Source: Streptosporangium lutulentum (GTDB lineage: Bacteria; Actinomycetota; Actinomycetes; Streptosporangiales; Streptosporangiaceae). Taken from it: 64,000 nucleotides of DNA. Positions within the stretch are counted from its first letter, which is position 1, and each line of letters opens with the position of its first letter. Shown here in pieces: positions 51,607 through 62,128 of the stretch. The position numbers and the translations under genes are program-made. The stretch lies in the NCBI RefSeq assembly GCF_030811455.1, contig NZ_JAUSQU010000001.1, positions 1,488,001-1,552,000 of the forward strand, in the 5' to 3' direction. The notes under the pieces are model-generated. The model had not been told where the DNA came from, made no database searches, and saw only the letters and a list, made by a program, of their open reading frames with translations.

Positions 51607-51819
51607 AAGAAGACCTCGTGTGCCACGGCCGGGATGCCGAGGGGGGCTGTGCCCGGCCCCGGCGCCTTTCCGCGAGCTCGCCGGGTGGAGTGCGCGCCTC
51701 CAGTGAGCGGGCGTGTGCGGTGGCGCCTGTTCGCCTGTTCCCTGTTCGCCTGTTCGCCGGCGAGCGGGAGCGGGCCCGGCGCCCCGTGAACGGGTGTGCG
51801 CGGTAGCGCCCGCGACCGG

Positions 51820-52425
51820 TCACGTCGAGGACTGGAACACTCCGGCGCGAGCGGCGGCCAGGGCCGAGGCGGCGGCCCGGTCGGCGACCGCCTCGTCGGC
51901 CGGCTCTCCGGTGATGAACAACCGGTAGTACAGCGGCGCGACGGCGACCCTGACCACCTCGACGGCGTCGGTGCCCTCGGGGAGCTCGCCCCGCTCGATC
52001 GCGCGGGTGATGAGGACGGCGGACTGCCGGTGGCGGGCGGCGTAGAAAGCGTGCAGCGCCCTCGCGGTGGCCGGGTTGCGTACGGAGGCCGAGACGAACG
52101 CGGTCGCGATCGGGCCGGCGTCGGGATCGGCGAAGCCGGTCACCACCAGGCGGGTGAGCTCTCGCAGGTCGCCTTCGACGGTGCCGGTGTCGGGAATCGG
52201 CCAGGGCTCGCCGCCGGCCAGGTCCAGTGCGTCGGCGGCAAGCCCCTCCACGCTGCCCCAGCGCCGGTAGACCGTGGTCTTGTGCACGCCGGAGCGCAAC
52301 GCGATCCCCTCCACGGTCAGACCGTCGTACCCCTTCTCCGCCAGCTCGGCGAGGGTGGCCGCGCGTACGGCTTCGCGGGTCCGCGCGGTGCGCCCGCCGG
52401 GCCGGGCACTCCCGGGAGTAGTCAC
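51820..52425 (-). CDS. TetR-family regulator of the streptogramin-resistance-like cassette
   Basis: 201 aa from GTG 52425 (VTTPGSARPGGRT), chosen for GGAGG five bases upstream; the frame stays open to 52533. DNA-binding domain: TREAVRAATLAELAEKGYDG, LTVEGIALRSGVHKTTVYRRW. The C-terminal domain has the TetR_C form seen in many such proteins. It is divergent from the uORF/ABC-F/vgb genes, and a palindrome (TAACGCTAC, one mismatch) lies between. It may respond to a streptogramin or related compound; this is inference. Confidence 0.88.
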   Translation of the reverse strand: MTTPGSARPGGRTARTREAVRAATLAELAEKGYDGLTVEGIALRSGVHKTTVYRRWGSVEGLAADALDLAGGEPWPIPDTGTVEGDLRELTRLVVTGFADPDAGPIATAFVSASVRNPATARALHAFYAARHRQSAVLITRAIERGELPEGTDAVEVVRVAVAPLYYRLFITGEPADEAVADRAAASALAAARAGVFQSST

Positions 52426-52472
52426 TGCCGCCTCCAGTTGCATGAGCCTCATCCCATCCTGCATACTCGCAC

Positions 52473-52493
52473 TAACGCTACTTTGTAGCATTA
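52473..52493. promoter_or_regulatory. TetR-type operator between divergent genes
   Basis: TAACGCTAC (52473-52481) and GTAGCATTA (52485-52493) form a near-perfect inverted repeat (one mismatch) with a 3-bp centre. It lies 21 bp before the short upstream ORF and about 50 bp from the TetR start. Confidence 0.6.
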
Positions 52494-52571
52494 AATCGAG
52501 GGAGTGAACAGCCATGGACCGTTCGCCGAGCATCGCGACAACCCGTCCGCCCCATGTTTCGGAGTCCTGTT

Positions 52572-54188
<1,617 letters not shown>

Positions 54189-55082
54189 ATGACTGTTTCG
54201 ATCAAGGAATTTCCGGTCTCCGGCCCCGAAGCGGGCCCGTACGGCATCACCGCCGGGCCCGACGGGGCACTGTGGTTCACGGTGGTTCACCACGGTCGGA
54301 TCGCCCGGATCACGGTCGACGGAGATCTCACCTCGTACCAGCTTGAGCCGGCGTCCGGGCCGACGATCATCACCGCCGGTCCCGACGACGCGCTGTGGTT
54401 CACCCAGTACCGGAACCACGAGATCGGCCGTATCACCACGGGCGGCGACATCGGCTCCTTCTCCCTGCCGACGCCGGAGTCCGGGCCGTTCGGGATCACG
54501 GCGGGTCCTGACGGCGCGCTGTGGTTCACCGAGACCAACGCCAACCAGATCGGCCGCATCACGACCGACGGCACGGTCACCGAGTTCCCCCTCCCGGTCC
54601 CGGGAGCGTTTCCCAGCGCGATCGCCGCCGGATCCGACGGCGGGTTGTGGTTCACGATGAACGCGGCCGACGCCGTCGGCAGGATCGGCGTGAACGGCGA
54701 GATCGCGATCCACCGGCTGCCGACCGCCGGTTCCGCCCCGGTGGGCATCACCGCCGGGGCGGACGGCGCGATGTGGTTCGTCGAGATCGGAGCAGGCCAG
54801 ATCGGGCGGATCCAACCGGACGGGAGTATCAAGGAGTTCCCGCTCCCCGATCGCGGCGCGCGGCCCCACGCCATCGCCGTCGACGCGTACGGTGACTGCT
54901 GGTTCACCGAGTGGGGCGCCAACCGTGTCGGCCGGATCACCCCGGCGGGTCTGATCGATGAGCACGAGCTGCCGGTCCCGTCGTCGGAGCCGCACGGCAT
55001 CGTCGCCGGGCCGGACGGCGCGCTGTGGGTGGCACTTGAGATCGGCGCACTCGCCCGGATCACACCGGAGACCTCGCGATGA
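54189..55082 (+). CDS. vgb: Virginiamycin B lyase (Vgb)
   Basis: 297 aa, ATG immediately after the ABC-F stop. Seven-bladed propeller with repeats of the form GITAGPDGALWFT followed by IGRIT, seven times from residue about 15 to 290. Vgb linearises streptogramin B by breaking the ester bond without hydrolysis, with a Mg2+-assisted His base. Family residues seem present: RPHAIAVDAYGDCWFTEWG near residue 225 and EPHGIVAGPDGALW near 270. It is coupled to the ABC-F gene, so the two proteins could cover both streptogramin components. Confidence 0.9.
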   Translation: MTVSIKEFPVSGPEAGPYGITAGPDGALWFTVVHHGRIARITVDGDLTSYQLEPASGPTIITAGPDDALWFTQYRNHEIGRITTGGDIGSFSLPTPESGPFGITAGPDGALWFTETNANQIGRITTDGTVTEFPLPVPGAFPSAIAAGSDGGLWFTMNAADAVGRIGVNGEIAIHRLPTAGSAPVGITAGADGAMWFVEIGAGQIGRIQPDGSIKEFPLPDRGARPHAIAVDAYGDCWFTEWGANRVGRITPAGLIDEHELPVPSSEPHGIVAGPDGALWVALEIGALARITPETSR

Positions 55083-55195
55083 CGAGGCGGGTCAAGGCGT
55101 GCCGCCAGAGGTCGGGGGCCGGTGAACCCGCTGGTCACCATGGTCGATGAGACGCCGGGCGGGCCTGCCGGACCGCCCGGCGCGGACGCCGGTGG

Positions 55196-57127
55196 TCAGC
55201 CGGCGACGAGGTCGAACTGCTCCCACGGGCCGATCGCGTCGCGGTTGGCGACGAGCGGCTGAGCCCCGGCGCCCTCGGCGCACACGTACTTGCCGTTGAC
55301 CTGCGCCCGGAGGCTGACCGACCCGTTGGGGTTGGTGACCAGCTGGAAGGTCTCCCACGCCCCGGCCGAGGGGCGGTTGGCGATCAGCGGTTGCGCCCCG
55401 GCGCCCTCGGCGCACACGAACTGGTTGTTGACCCTCGCCCGCAGCCCCACGTTGCCGTTGCCCAGGTCGACGCGCTCGAACTGCTGCGCGGTCCCGGCGG
55501 ACGTCCCGTTCGCGATCAGCGGCGAGCCGGTGGCGGCGGTGACGTAACGGCTGTTGGCCCTGGAGCGCAAGGTGATCACCGCGGTCGACGACGCCGACGT
55601 GGTCACGCTCACGGCGTTCGACGCGCCGGAGGTGTTGCCGGCCGCGTCGCGCGCGACGACGGTGAAGCCGTACGCCGTCGCCGGGGTCAGGCCGGTCACC
55701 GTGTACGGCGTGTTCGGGGCGGTGGCCACGACCGTGCCGCCGCGGAGCACCTGGTAGCCGGCCACTCCCACGTTGTCGGTGGAGGCCGACCACGACAGCG
55801 TCACGGTGGTGGCCGTCTTCGCCGTCACGGCGAGGTTGCCCGGCACCGTCGGCGCCTGCCTGTCACCCCCGCTGGAGACCACGGGCGGGGTGGGGCGGGT
55901 GGCGGTGAGGGCGATCTGGCCCTTGAGCATCCTGCCGCCGTCGCCGGTCAGGCGCAGGTAGTAGTCGGCCGAGCAGGCGGTGCCGTCCTCGTCGAGGGCG
56001 AGCATGCCGGAGTCGGCCGGGACGTCGGCGAGGGTTTCGGCGGTCTTGGCGATCTGGTTGCCCTCGTTGTACTCGTCGAACATGGAGATGTAGATGCCCT
56101 GCGCGCCGACGCGGACCATGTTGTAGAACTGGCGCCACATGAAGTCGCCGTGGCGGCGCTGGCGGGTGGTGACGTCGCCGGGCAGCACACACGGCTGGTA
56201 GTCGATGCCGTGGGCGTCGCAGTCGGCCTGGTCGGGCAGGTTGACGTTGGTGTAGAAGTGGTCGACGTCGGCGATGGTGCCGATGCGGCCGACCATCCAG
56301 GGGGAGATCATGTGGAAGGCGTGGTAGACCTCCAGGAAGCCGGGGCGTGAATCCTCCACGCCGCGGCGCCAGTGGGTGGGCACGCCGCCCATGACGTAGC
56401 AGCCCTGGTCCTTGAACCAGTTGACGACCTCCAGGCAGGGGGCCGGGGCCCAGGGGCGTTTGGGGTCGTTGAAGCCGAAGCCCCAGATGCCGACGACGGG
56501 CTTGCCGTTCTGCATGGCGTAGGCCGGTGAGGCGGTGTGGGCCTTCATCTTGTTGAGCCAGTCGGTTTTGATCTCCGGCTGCATGTTGGTCCAGTCGGTG
56601 ACGTCGTACATGATGTAGTACTTGCGGCCGTTGGCCTCGGCGGCGGTGCGGACCTTGGCGGCCATGGCGTCGCGGGTGGGGCCTTCGCCGCCCATGGGGT
56701 TGAAGCGTTGCAGGGCGGCGGTGTCGATGTTGTTCTCGCGCATCCAGCGGAAATGGGTGTCGACGGTCTGCTGGTCGTAGGAGGAGAACAGGGTGGCGGG
56801 CCGGCCGTCGTTGAGGTCGGCGTAGGCGGTGGGGTAGGTGTTGGTGTACTCGCGCGTGTCGGGCCAGGCGACGATGGTGTTGTTGGAGGGGGAGGGGCTT
56901 TGGGCCATGTTGCCGCTCCAGTGCCACCAGCCGTTGATCGGGGCGTTGTCGCCCTTGCAGGCGAACCAGCCCTGGTAGCCGACGGTGATCTTCCCGACCA
57001 CGTCCCCGACGGGGCTGTCGGCGCGGGCGGCGCTGTTCAACGCGGTCAGTAGCTGCGACGACGACACCGCGGCGAGAGCGGACCCGGACATCACGGAGGC
57101 CATGAACCTCCGGCGCGAGACGGCCAC
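55196..57127 (-). CDS. Tat-exported GH99/GH71-like glycoside hydrolase with fibronectin III and fascin-like domains
   Basis: 643 aa from GTG 57127, with GAAGGAG upstream. Twin-arginine signal SRRRFMASVMSGSALAAVS. Catalytic region (residues about 40-400): KITVGYQGWFACKGDNAPI, TLFSSYDQQTVDTHFRWM, YYIMYDVTDW, GKPVVGIWGFGF, GIYISMFDEYNEGNQIAK, as in GH99-like enzymes often called xylosidases. A fibronectin III domain follows (TVPGNLAVTAKTATTVTLSW). The last 125 residues are a beta-trefoil-like unit with CAEGAGAQPLIANR repeated as CAEGAGAQPLVANR, probably carbohydrate-binding. The substrate is not clear. Transcribed alone. Confidence 0.82.
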   Translation of the reverse strand: MAVSRRRFMASVMSGSALAAVSSSQLLTALNSAARADSPVGDVVGKITVGYQGWFACKGDNAPINGWWHWSGNMAQSPSPSNNTIVAWPDTREYTNTYPTAYADLNDGRPATLFSSYDQQTVDTHFRWMRENNIDTAALQRFNPMGGEGPTRDAMAAKVRTAAEANGRKYYIMYDVTDWTNMQPEIKTDWLNKMKAHTASPAYAMQNGKPVVGIWGFGFNDPKRPWAPAPCLEVVNWFKDQGCYVMGGVPTHWRRGVEDSRPGFLEVYHAFHMISPWMVGRIGTIADVDHFYTNVNLPDQADCDAHGIDYQPCVLPGDVTTRQRRHGDFMWRQFYNMVRVGAQGIYISMFDEYNEGNQIAKTAETLADVPADSGMLALDEDGTACSADYYLRLTGDGGRMLKGQIALTATRPTPPVVSSGGDRQAPTVPGNLAVTAKTATTVTLSWSASTDNVGVAGYQVLRGGTVVATAPNTPYTVTGLTPATAYGFTVVARDAAGNTSGASNAVSVTTSASSTAVITLRSRANSRYVTAATGSPLIANGTSAGTAQQFERVDLGNGNVGLRARVNNQFVCAEGAGAQPLIANRPSAGAWETFQLVTNPNGSVSLRAQVNGKYVCAEGAGAQPLVANRDAIGPWEQFDLVAG

Positions 57128-57647
57128 GTGAACTCCTTCGGATAGAGCGACTGTTCGGGCGCGCCTTGGAGGTGGAGCCGGCGGAGCCGGCACGCTCGAT
57201 CGGCGGCCGTCGCCGATCACGATCGGAGACGGCACTGCTGGACGACGAGCGACCGTCGCGTCGACGGGAAGAGTCCCGGGCCCGTTCCTTCCGGATCAGA
57301 CCTCATGTCGACAGAACGCCACCAAAGGCGCGAAGCGATATGTGTCATGACTGGCGTAACATCGGACCGCTTGCCGTCATCCTGACAGGATCCGATATGT
57401 AAACGCAACACATACAAGACGTTCCGGAAATATCCGATTGATTTTGAGAAAGAACGTGCAGTTCACGGCCTGGAAATGGATCGGTCCATGAAGGCGGGGG
57501 CCATTCGCCATCGGGACGGCGGCACCCATTCATCGGATCTCTTTCCGCAGTTCGCGGGGTCGAGAGGAATGGAGAGCGGACCGCGGAGAGGCTCACGTAT
57601 GTCCCGCACCCACCCGGCGGCGGCCGGTCGTCACGCCGTCGTTCACG
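57128..57647. other. Gap of 520 bp upstream of the hydrolase gene
   Basis: No gene is supported here. A perfect ATCCTG-A-CAGGAT inverted repeat (57379-57391) is followed by AT-rich CGATATGTAAACGCAACACA, about 250 bp upstream of the hydrolase start; it could belong to an operator or a distant promoter. The rest shows only GC-bias frames. Confidence 0.4.
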
Positions 57648-58520
57648 TCAGCCGGCGGCCACGGTGTCGTCCGCCGAGCGCCGTACGCGGACGTAGGTGC
57701 GGTCGTCGAAACTGACCGTCCCCGGGGTCAGTCCCTTGGTCGAGGGATGCGCGCCGATGCGCATCGGGTCCGCGCGAAGGGACGCCGCGAGCTCGTCCTC
57801 GGCATGCCGGAGGCGCTCGGCCGCCGACAGGTATCCGTCGGAGGCCAGGGCGACCTCGAGCACCTCGTGGTCAAGGGGGAAGACCTCGACGAACCGGTCC
57901 GGGACCCGGCGCCCGTCCAGCACCCCGAACCCCAGCGGGCCGGCCTCCTCCCGGTTGGCCAGAACGCTCTGGCGCCGCAGCACGGGCAGCACGAGCTCGC
58001 GCCCCGGATCCTCCCGTGCCAGCTCGGCCACGGAACGCCCTTCGGCCAGCAGACAGTGCAGGTACGCGGCCCGGGCCCCGGCCAGCACCCGGTCGATCGC
58101 CTTGTCGCCCCGATGATGCTCCCAGCCGCCGGCGCGGCCGATGGCCAGATGCACGTCCCCGACCCGCCAGACCAGCCGACGGCGGGGCAGCAGGACCGCG
58201 GCGACCGCGGACGGGGCGAGCGGGTCGTCCTCGGAGACACCCCACTCGCGGCGCAGCCGCGCCAGACCGGCGGTGACGGCGGCGACCGCCGCCGCGGGGC
58301 CGGTGTCCGCCGGCAGGCTCCGCAGGCTCGCCGCGACGCGCTCGGCCGCCAGAGCGCCTCCGCTCAGGCCGCCGTAGGTGCGTCCGGACTTGTCGGTGGC
58401 TCCGTCGATGACGCCCACGCAGCGGAGGCCCAGGTCGTCTTCGACCGTCACCAGCAGGTCCTCGCCGCGGCCGGCGCCTTTGGGCACATGAGCCCGTTCG
58501 GCGATCACCCACTCGCTCAC
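57648..58520 (-). CDS. PP2C-like protein phosphatase domain protein
   Basis: 290 aa. PP2C signatures are GRGEDLLVTVEDDLGLRCVG near the start, VIDGATDKSGRTYGGLSGG, VLLPRRRLVWRVGDVHLAIG in the middle and VALASDGYLSAAERL. The motif I Asp cluster is partly altered (ED/DG in place of two strict Asp sites), so activity is probable but not certain. Such proteins remove phosphate from Ser/Thr and oppose Hanks-type kinases; none is near. Lone gene on the minus strand. Confidence 0.7.
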   Translation of the reverse strand: MSEWVIAERAHVPKGAGRGEDLLVTVEDDLGLRCVGVIDGATDKSGRTYGGLSGGALAAERVAASLRSLPADTGPAAAVAAVTAGLARLRREWGVSEDDPLAPSAVAAVLLPRRRLVWRVGDVHLAIGRAGGWEHHRGDKAIDRVLAGARAAYLHCLLAEGRSVAELAREDPGRELVLPVLRRQSVLANREEAGPLGFGVLDGRRVPDRFVEVFPLDHEVLEVALASDGYLSAAERLRHAEDELAASLRADPMRIGAHPSTKGLTPGTVSFDDRTYVRVRRSADDTVAAG

Positions 58521-58615
58521 CGGCCCTCCCGACCTCGGCTGGGCTCGTCGGGGGAGCGCCCGGCCGGTCGCCCAACCCTACCCACGGCCGCGGCGAGGTC
58601 CGGCCGGGTGCCCGA

Positions 58616-59254
58616 TCAGCCGTCGGCGCCCGGCGTGAGCAGGCCGGTCTCGTACGCCGCCGCGACCGCGGCCGCCCGGTCGTTCACCCCGAGCTTGGCG
58701 AAGAGATGCAGCAGATGCGTCTTCACCGTCGCCTCGGTGACGAACAGCTTCGCCGCGACCTCACGATTGGTCGCGCCGCGGGCGATGAGCCCGAGCACCT
58801 CGAGCTCCCTGCGGCTCAGCGTCCGCCGTTCCGGCGTGCGGGCCCTGTGCGTCAGCACGCCGGCGACCGAGGGGGACAGCACCGTCTCACCGCGGGCCGC
58901 GGCCCGTACGGCACGGCGCAGCTCGGCGCGCGGGGTGTCCTTGAGTAGATAGCCGGTGGCGCCCTGCTCGATCGCGGGCAGGACGTCGGCGTCGTCGTAG
59001 AAGGTGGTCAGGACCAGCACGTGAATGCCGGGCGCCTGCTCGCGCAGCCGGCGGATGACCTCCGCGCCGCTCATCTTCGGCATGCGCAGGTCCATGAGCA
59101 CGACATCGGGGTCGGTCAGCCGGGCCACGGCGAGCGCCTCCGGCCCGTCGGCCGCCTCACCGACGACCTCGAAGTCCTCGTCGCCGGTGAAGATCCCGCG
59201 TAACCCGTCGCGGACGACGGGATGGTCGTCCACGATGATCATACGAATCGGCAT
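58616..59254 (-). CDS. NarL/LuxR-type response regulator
   Basis: 212 aa. Receiver domain with acidic pocket (IIVDDHPVVRDGL), phospho-acceptor Asp in VVLMDLRMPKMSG, Thr in LVLTTF and Lys in YLLKDTPRAEL. LuxR helix-turn-helix at the end: LSRRELEVLGLIARGATNRE, LFVTEATVKTHLLHLFAKLG. It follows the histidine kinase gene by three bases, so they are a pair; the target is probably the ABC transporter operon they belong to. Confidence 0.95.
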   Translation of the reverse strand: MPIRMIIVDDHPVVRDGLRGIFTGDEDFEVVGEAADGPEALAVARLTDPDVVLMDLRMPKMSGAEVIRRLREQAPGIHVLVLTTFYDDADVLPAIEQGATGYLLKDTPRAELRRAVRAAARGETVLSPSVAGVLTHRARTPERRTLSRRELEVLGLIARGATNREVAAKLFVTEATVKTHLLHLFAKLGVNDRAAAVAAAYETGLLTPGADG

Positions 59255-59257
59255 GTC

Positions 59258-60505
59258 TCACGACGCGTTTCTGCGGCGGTCGGACGAATCCGGAGCCGAG
59301 TCGGCGGGAATGGCGGGAACGGTGGCGGAGATCCCCGTTCCCTGGCCGGGGGCCGTCTCGATCACGAACTCGCCGGCCAGCCGGGTGACCCGCTGACGCA
59401 TCGCGATGAGACCGAAGCCGCCCTCGTCCGGGGAGTTCGTCACCCCGGGGGTGAAGCCGGACCCGTCGTCACGCACATCCAGTATCACGACATCCTCCAT
59501 GTACGACAGGGTGAGGCCGACGCGGGTGGCCGAGGCGTGCCTGCCGACGTTGGCCAGCGCCTCCTGCGCCACCCTCAACAGGGTGATCTCCACCTCGGTG
59601 TGCAGCGGCAGAGGGTCGCCGGTGACCGACACGCCGGCGGGCACGCCGGTGGTCTGTGACCACTTCTCCGCGATGTCGTGGAGGGCGGCGGAGAGCTGGG
59701 CCTCGTCCAGCGGCGCCGGACGCAACGCCTGAACCGACCGCCGGGTTTCGTTCAGGCTCTCCCTGGCCAGGGCGCGCACCGTGTTCAGCCGCGAGCGGGC
59801 GGCGGGCGCGTCGTCGATCGCGTCGTCGGCGGCTTCGAGCTGGGTGAGGATGGCGGTCAGGCTCTGCGCGACGGTGTCGTGGATCTCCCTGGCCATCCGT
59901 TGCCGTTCTCCGAGCACGCCGGCCTCGCGCGCGCTCGTCAGGAGCCGGGCCTGCAGGGCCGCGTTCTCCTCCGCGAGCGCGGCCAGCCTGGCGCCGGTCT
60001 TCCGCAACTGGACGATCATCACCCGGCGTTGGTCGTTCTGGTCGGAGATGGTCCGGGTCAGCAGGCCGGCGGTGGAGGCGATCAGCACCGCGACGAGGAA
60101 GGAGTAGAGCATCTCGTCCGGGGTCCGCCCGGGGCGGGAGGGGACGGTGACCAGCACGCCGGCCGTCGCCGCCACGCCCGCGTACGCCCACCACCCGGGC
60201 AGCAGGGTGAAGGCCTGGATGAACGCCGCCACCCCTGTCACCGTGAACAGCGGGTCGACGGCGACCAGCGCCCCGGTGACGGCGAGCATCACGACGAAGT
60301 AGACGATCATCGCCGTCGGCCGCTCGGTCCAGGCAGGGTGCGACGTGACCATGAACCAGTGCCAGGCTCCGGCGAGCAGCGCCAGGGCCAGCACCTCCGG
60401 CCTCCAGTCCCGTAGCAGGACGAAGACCGTCGGAAGCAGGACGAACAGGTACGGCAGGGCGGGCCCGGCGCGATCCCAGCGGGAGGCGCCGAGGTCGGTG
60501 GTCAC
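59258..60505 (-). CDS. Sensor histidine kinase (NarX/DesK-like)
   Basis: 415 aa from GTG 60505, overlapping the permease stop by four bases; a GTG one codon earlier is possible. Five to six membrane helices (PYLFVLLPTVFVLLRDW, EVLALALLAGAWHWFMV, MIVYFVVMLAVTGALV, WWAYAGVAATAGVLV, YSFLVAVLIASTAGLL), a coiled coil, then the HisKA_3 box MAREIHDTVAQSLTAILTQL and HATPase motifs VAQEALANVGRHA and DVRDDGSGF, GFGLIAMRQR. It has no large external domain, typical of membrane-sensing kinases linked to ABC exporters. Confidence 0.93.
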   Translation of the reverse strand: MTTDLGASRWDRAGPALPYLFVLLPTVFVLLRDWRPEVLALALLAGAWHWFMVTSHPAWTERPTAMIVYFVVMLAVTGALVAVDPLFTVTGVAAFIQAFTLLPGWWAYAGVAATAGVLVTVPSRPGRTPDEMLYSFLVAVLIASTAGLLTRTISDQNDQRRVMIVQLRKTGARLAALAEENAALQARLLTSAREAGVLGERQRMAREIHDTVAQSLTAILTQLEAADDAIDDAPAARSRLNTVRALARESLNETRRSVQALRPAPLDEAQLSAALHDIAEKWSQTTGVPAGVSVTGDPLPLHTEVEITLLRVAQEALANVGRHASATRVGLTLSYMEDVVILDVRDDGSGFTPGVTNSPDEGGFGLIAMRQRVTRLAGEFVIETAPGQGTGISATVPAIPADSAPDSSDRRRNAS

Positions 60506-61224
60506 CACCGGAACGCCTTGACGGCCACGCCGCCGGCGATGATGAATATCGCCACCATGATTCCCAGGGTAACCGGGGAGATCGCATCGCCCTTCCACGC
60601 GCCGCGCATCGCCTCGACCACGGGGGCCATGGGGGTCAGGTCGCCGATGGCACGCATCGAGCCGGACATGGTCTCGCGGGGGATCATGGCACCGGAGAGG
60701 AAGACCATCGGAAAGAACACGCTCAGCCCGATCACGGTCGCGGTGCGCCCGCTGGGGACGAGCGCGCCGATGAGGAGGCCGATGGCGCCGAGGCTCAGCG
60801 CGCCGAGCGTCCACGCGAGGAGAACGCCCGCCGCGCTGGCGGGCGCCGACAGATCGAGGGCGGCCAGGCCGATGACGATCAGCAACGCCGTTCCGAGCGC
60901 GGCCAGCAGCATGTGGGCGGTCCACTGGGCGCCGAACAGCATGGTGGGTGAGGCGGGAGTGGCACGCAGCCGTTTGAGGATCCGGCGTTCCCTGTACTGG
61001 GCCAGCGTGGCCGGAAGGACGACCAGCCCGGCCAGGCCGATGACGAAGACGCTCAGCATCGGCACCGTGGCGTCGATGACCGGCAGCCCGCCGGGGAGGG
61101 TTTTCCCGGTACGGGTCTTGACCCACAGCATGATCGCGGGGAAGGCCAGGGCGAAGAACCCCGACATCGGATCACGCACGATCAGTTTCAGCTCGACCCC
61201 GATGACGTTCGCGACACCCTTCAC
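60502..61224 (-). CDS. ABC-2 type exporter permease
   Basis: 240 aa from GTG 61224, GGAAGGG upstream, overlapping the ATPase gene by four bases. Six membrane helices of the ABC2_membrane type: GFFALAFPAIMLWV, LSVFVIGLAGLVVLPATLA, LAALGTALLIVIGLAAL, LLAWTLGALSLGAIGLLIGA, VIGLSVFFPMVFLSGAMIP, and LGIMVAIFIIAGGVAV. REYR-like RERRILKRLRATPASP follows the second helix, as in drug exporters. It functions with the preceding ATPase. Confidence 0.92.
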   Translation of the reverse strand: MKGVANVIGVELKLIVRDPMSGFFALAFPAIMLWVKTRTGKTLPGGLPVIDATVPMLSVFVIGLAGLVVLPATLAQYRERRILKRLRATPASPTMLFGAQWTAHMLLAALGTALLIVIGLAALDLSAPASAAGVLLAWTLGALSLGAIGLLIGALVPSGRTATVIGLSVFFPMVFLSGAMIPRETMSGSMRAIGDLTPMAPVVEAMRGAWKGDAISPVTLGIMVAIFIIAGGVAVKAFRW

Positions 61225-61937
61225 GCCGTTTCCCTTCCGGTCAGAGCGAAGAACGCGTTGTCCAGCGAATCGGACTTCGCCCGCCTGATCAGCTCGTCCG
61301 GGCTGCCCTCGGCGACGACGCGGCCCCTGTCGATGATCGCGATGCGGTCGCACAGGGCCTCGGCCTCGTCCATGAAATGGGTGACCAGCACGACGGTGAC
61401 CCCGCGCTCACGCATGGTGCGGACCAGCCCCCAGGTGGTGCGGCGGGCGGAGGGGTCCAGGCCCGTGGTCAGCTCGTCGAGGAAGACGACCTCCGGGTCC
61501 CCGACCAGTGCGAGGGCGATGAACAGCCGCTGCTTCCAGCCGCCGGACAGGCTCGCGAACCCGGCGCGCCTCTTGTCCGTCAGCCCCCACTCGTCCATGA
61601 GTTCCCGCCAGTCGGCGGGCTTGTCGTAGAAGGAGGCGTACATCCGCAACGCCTCACCGACCTTGATCGCGTCGGGCAGCGCCGCCTCCTGAAGCTGGAC
61701 CCCGATGCGCTGCAGCAACTCGCGCCGGTCGCTCTGCGGGTCCAGGCCCAGCACCCGCAGGGTGCCGCCGTCTCGCCGCCGCAACCCCGACGCGCACTCC
61801 ACGACGGTGGTCTTCCCCGCTCCGTTGGGGCCGGCGATTCCGAAGATCTCGCCTCGCTCCACCCTCAGGGAGACGCCGTCCACGGCCTTGCCGGACCGGT
61901 AGCTCTTGCTCAGGTCGTTGATCTCGATGACTGCCAT
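61221..61937 (-). CDS. ABC exporter ATP-binding protein
   Basis: 238 aa, first gene of the ABC-kinase-regulator operon. Walker A GPNGAGKTTVVECASGL, signature SLSGGWKQRLFIALAL (Trp in place of Gln/Met), Walker B VVFLDELTTGLDPSARR and H-loop VTHFMDEAEALC. LDEL in place of LDEP in Walker B is a minor variation. Similar to DrrA/CcmA-type drug or lipid exporters. It overlaps the permease by four bases (GTGA). Confidence 0.93.
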   Translation of the reverse strand: MAVIEINDLSKSYRSGKAVDGVSLRVERGEIFGIAGPNGAGKTTVVECASGLRRRDGGTLRVLGLDPQSDRRELLQRIGVQLQEAALPDAIKVGEALRMYASFYDKPADWRELMDEWGLTDKRRAGFASLSGGWKQRLFIALALVGDPEVVFLDELTTGLDPSARRTTWGLVRTMRERGVTVVLVTHFMDEAEALCDRIAIIDRGRVVAEGSPDELIRRAKSDSLDNAFFALTGRETA

Positions 61938-62128
61938 GTTCCGAGAATCGCCGGTGGGCGGCGCTCTCGAAATCCACCGAACGGTTGATGGGGACCGGCC
62001 TCCATACGGGGCTCCCCGATGACCTGGTGGCGAGGAGAACGCTCCGAACGTCGTGAGGCTGAACCTAGCATTCGCTTGGCCGACGTAGTACCAATGATTC
62101 CGGGCGTTTCAGGGGATAGGAGTTCGCC

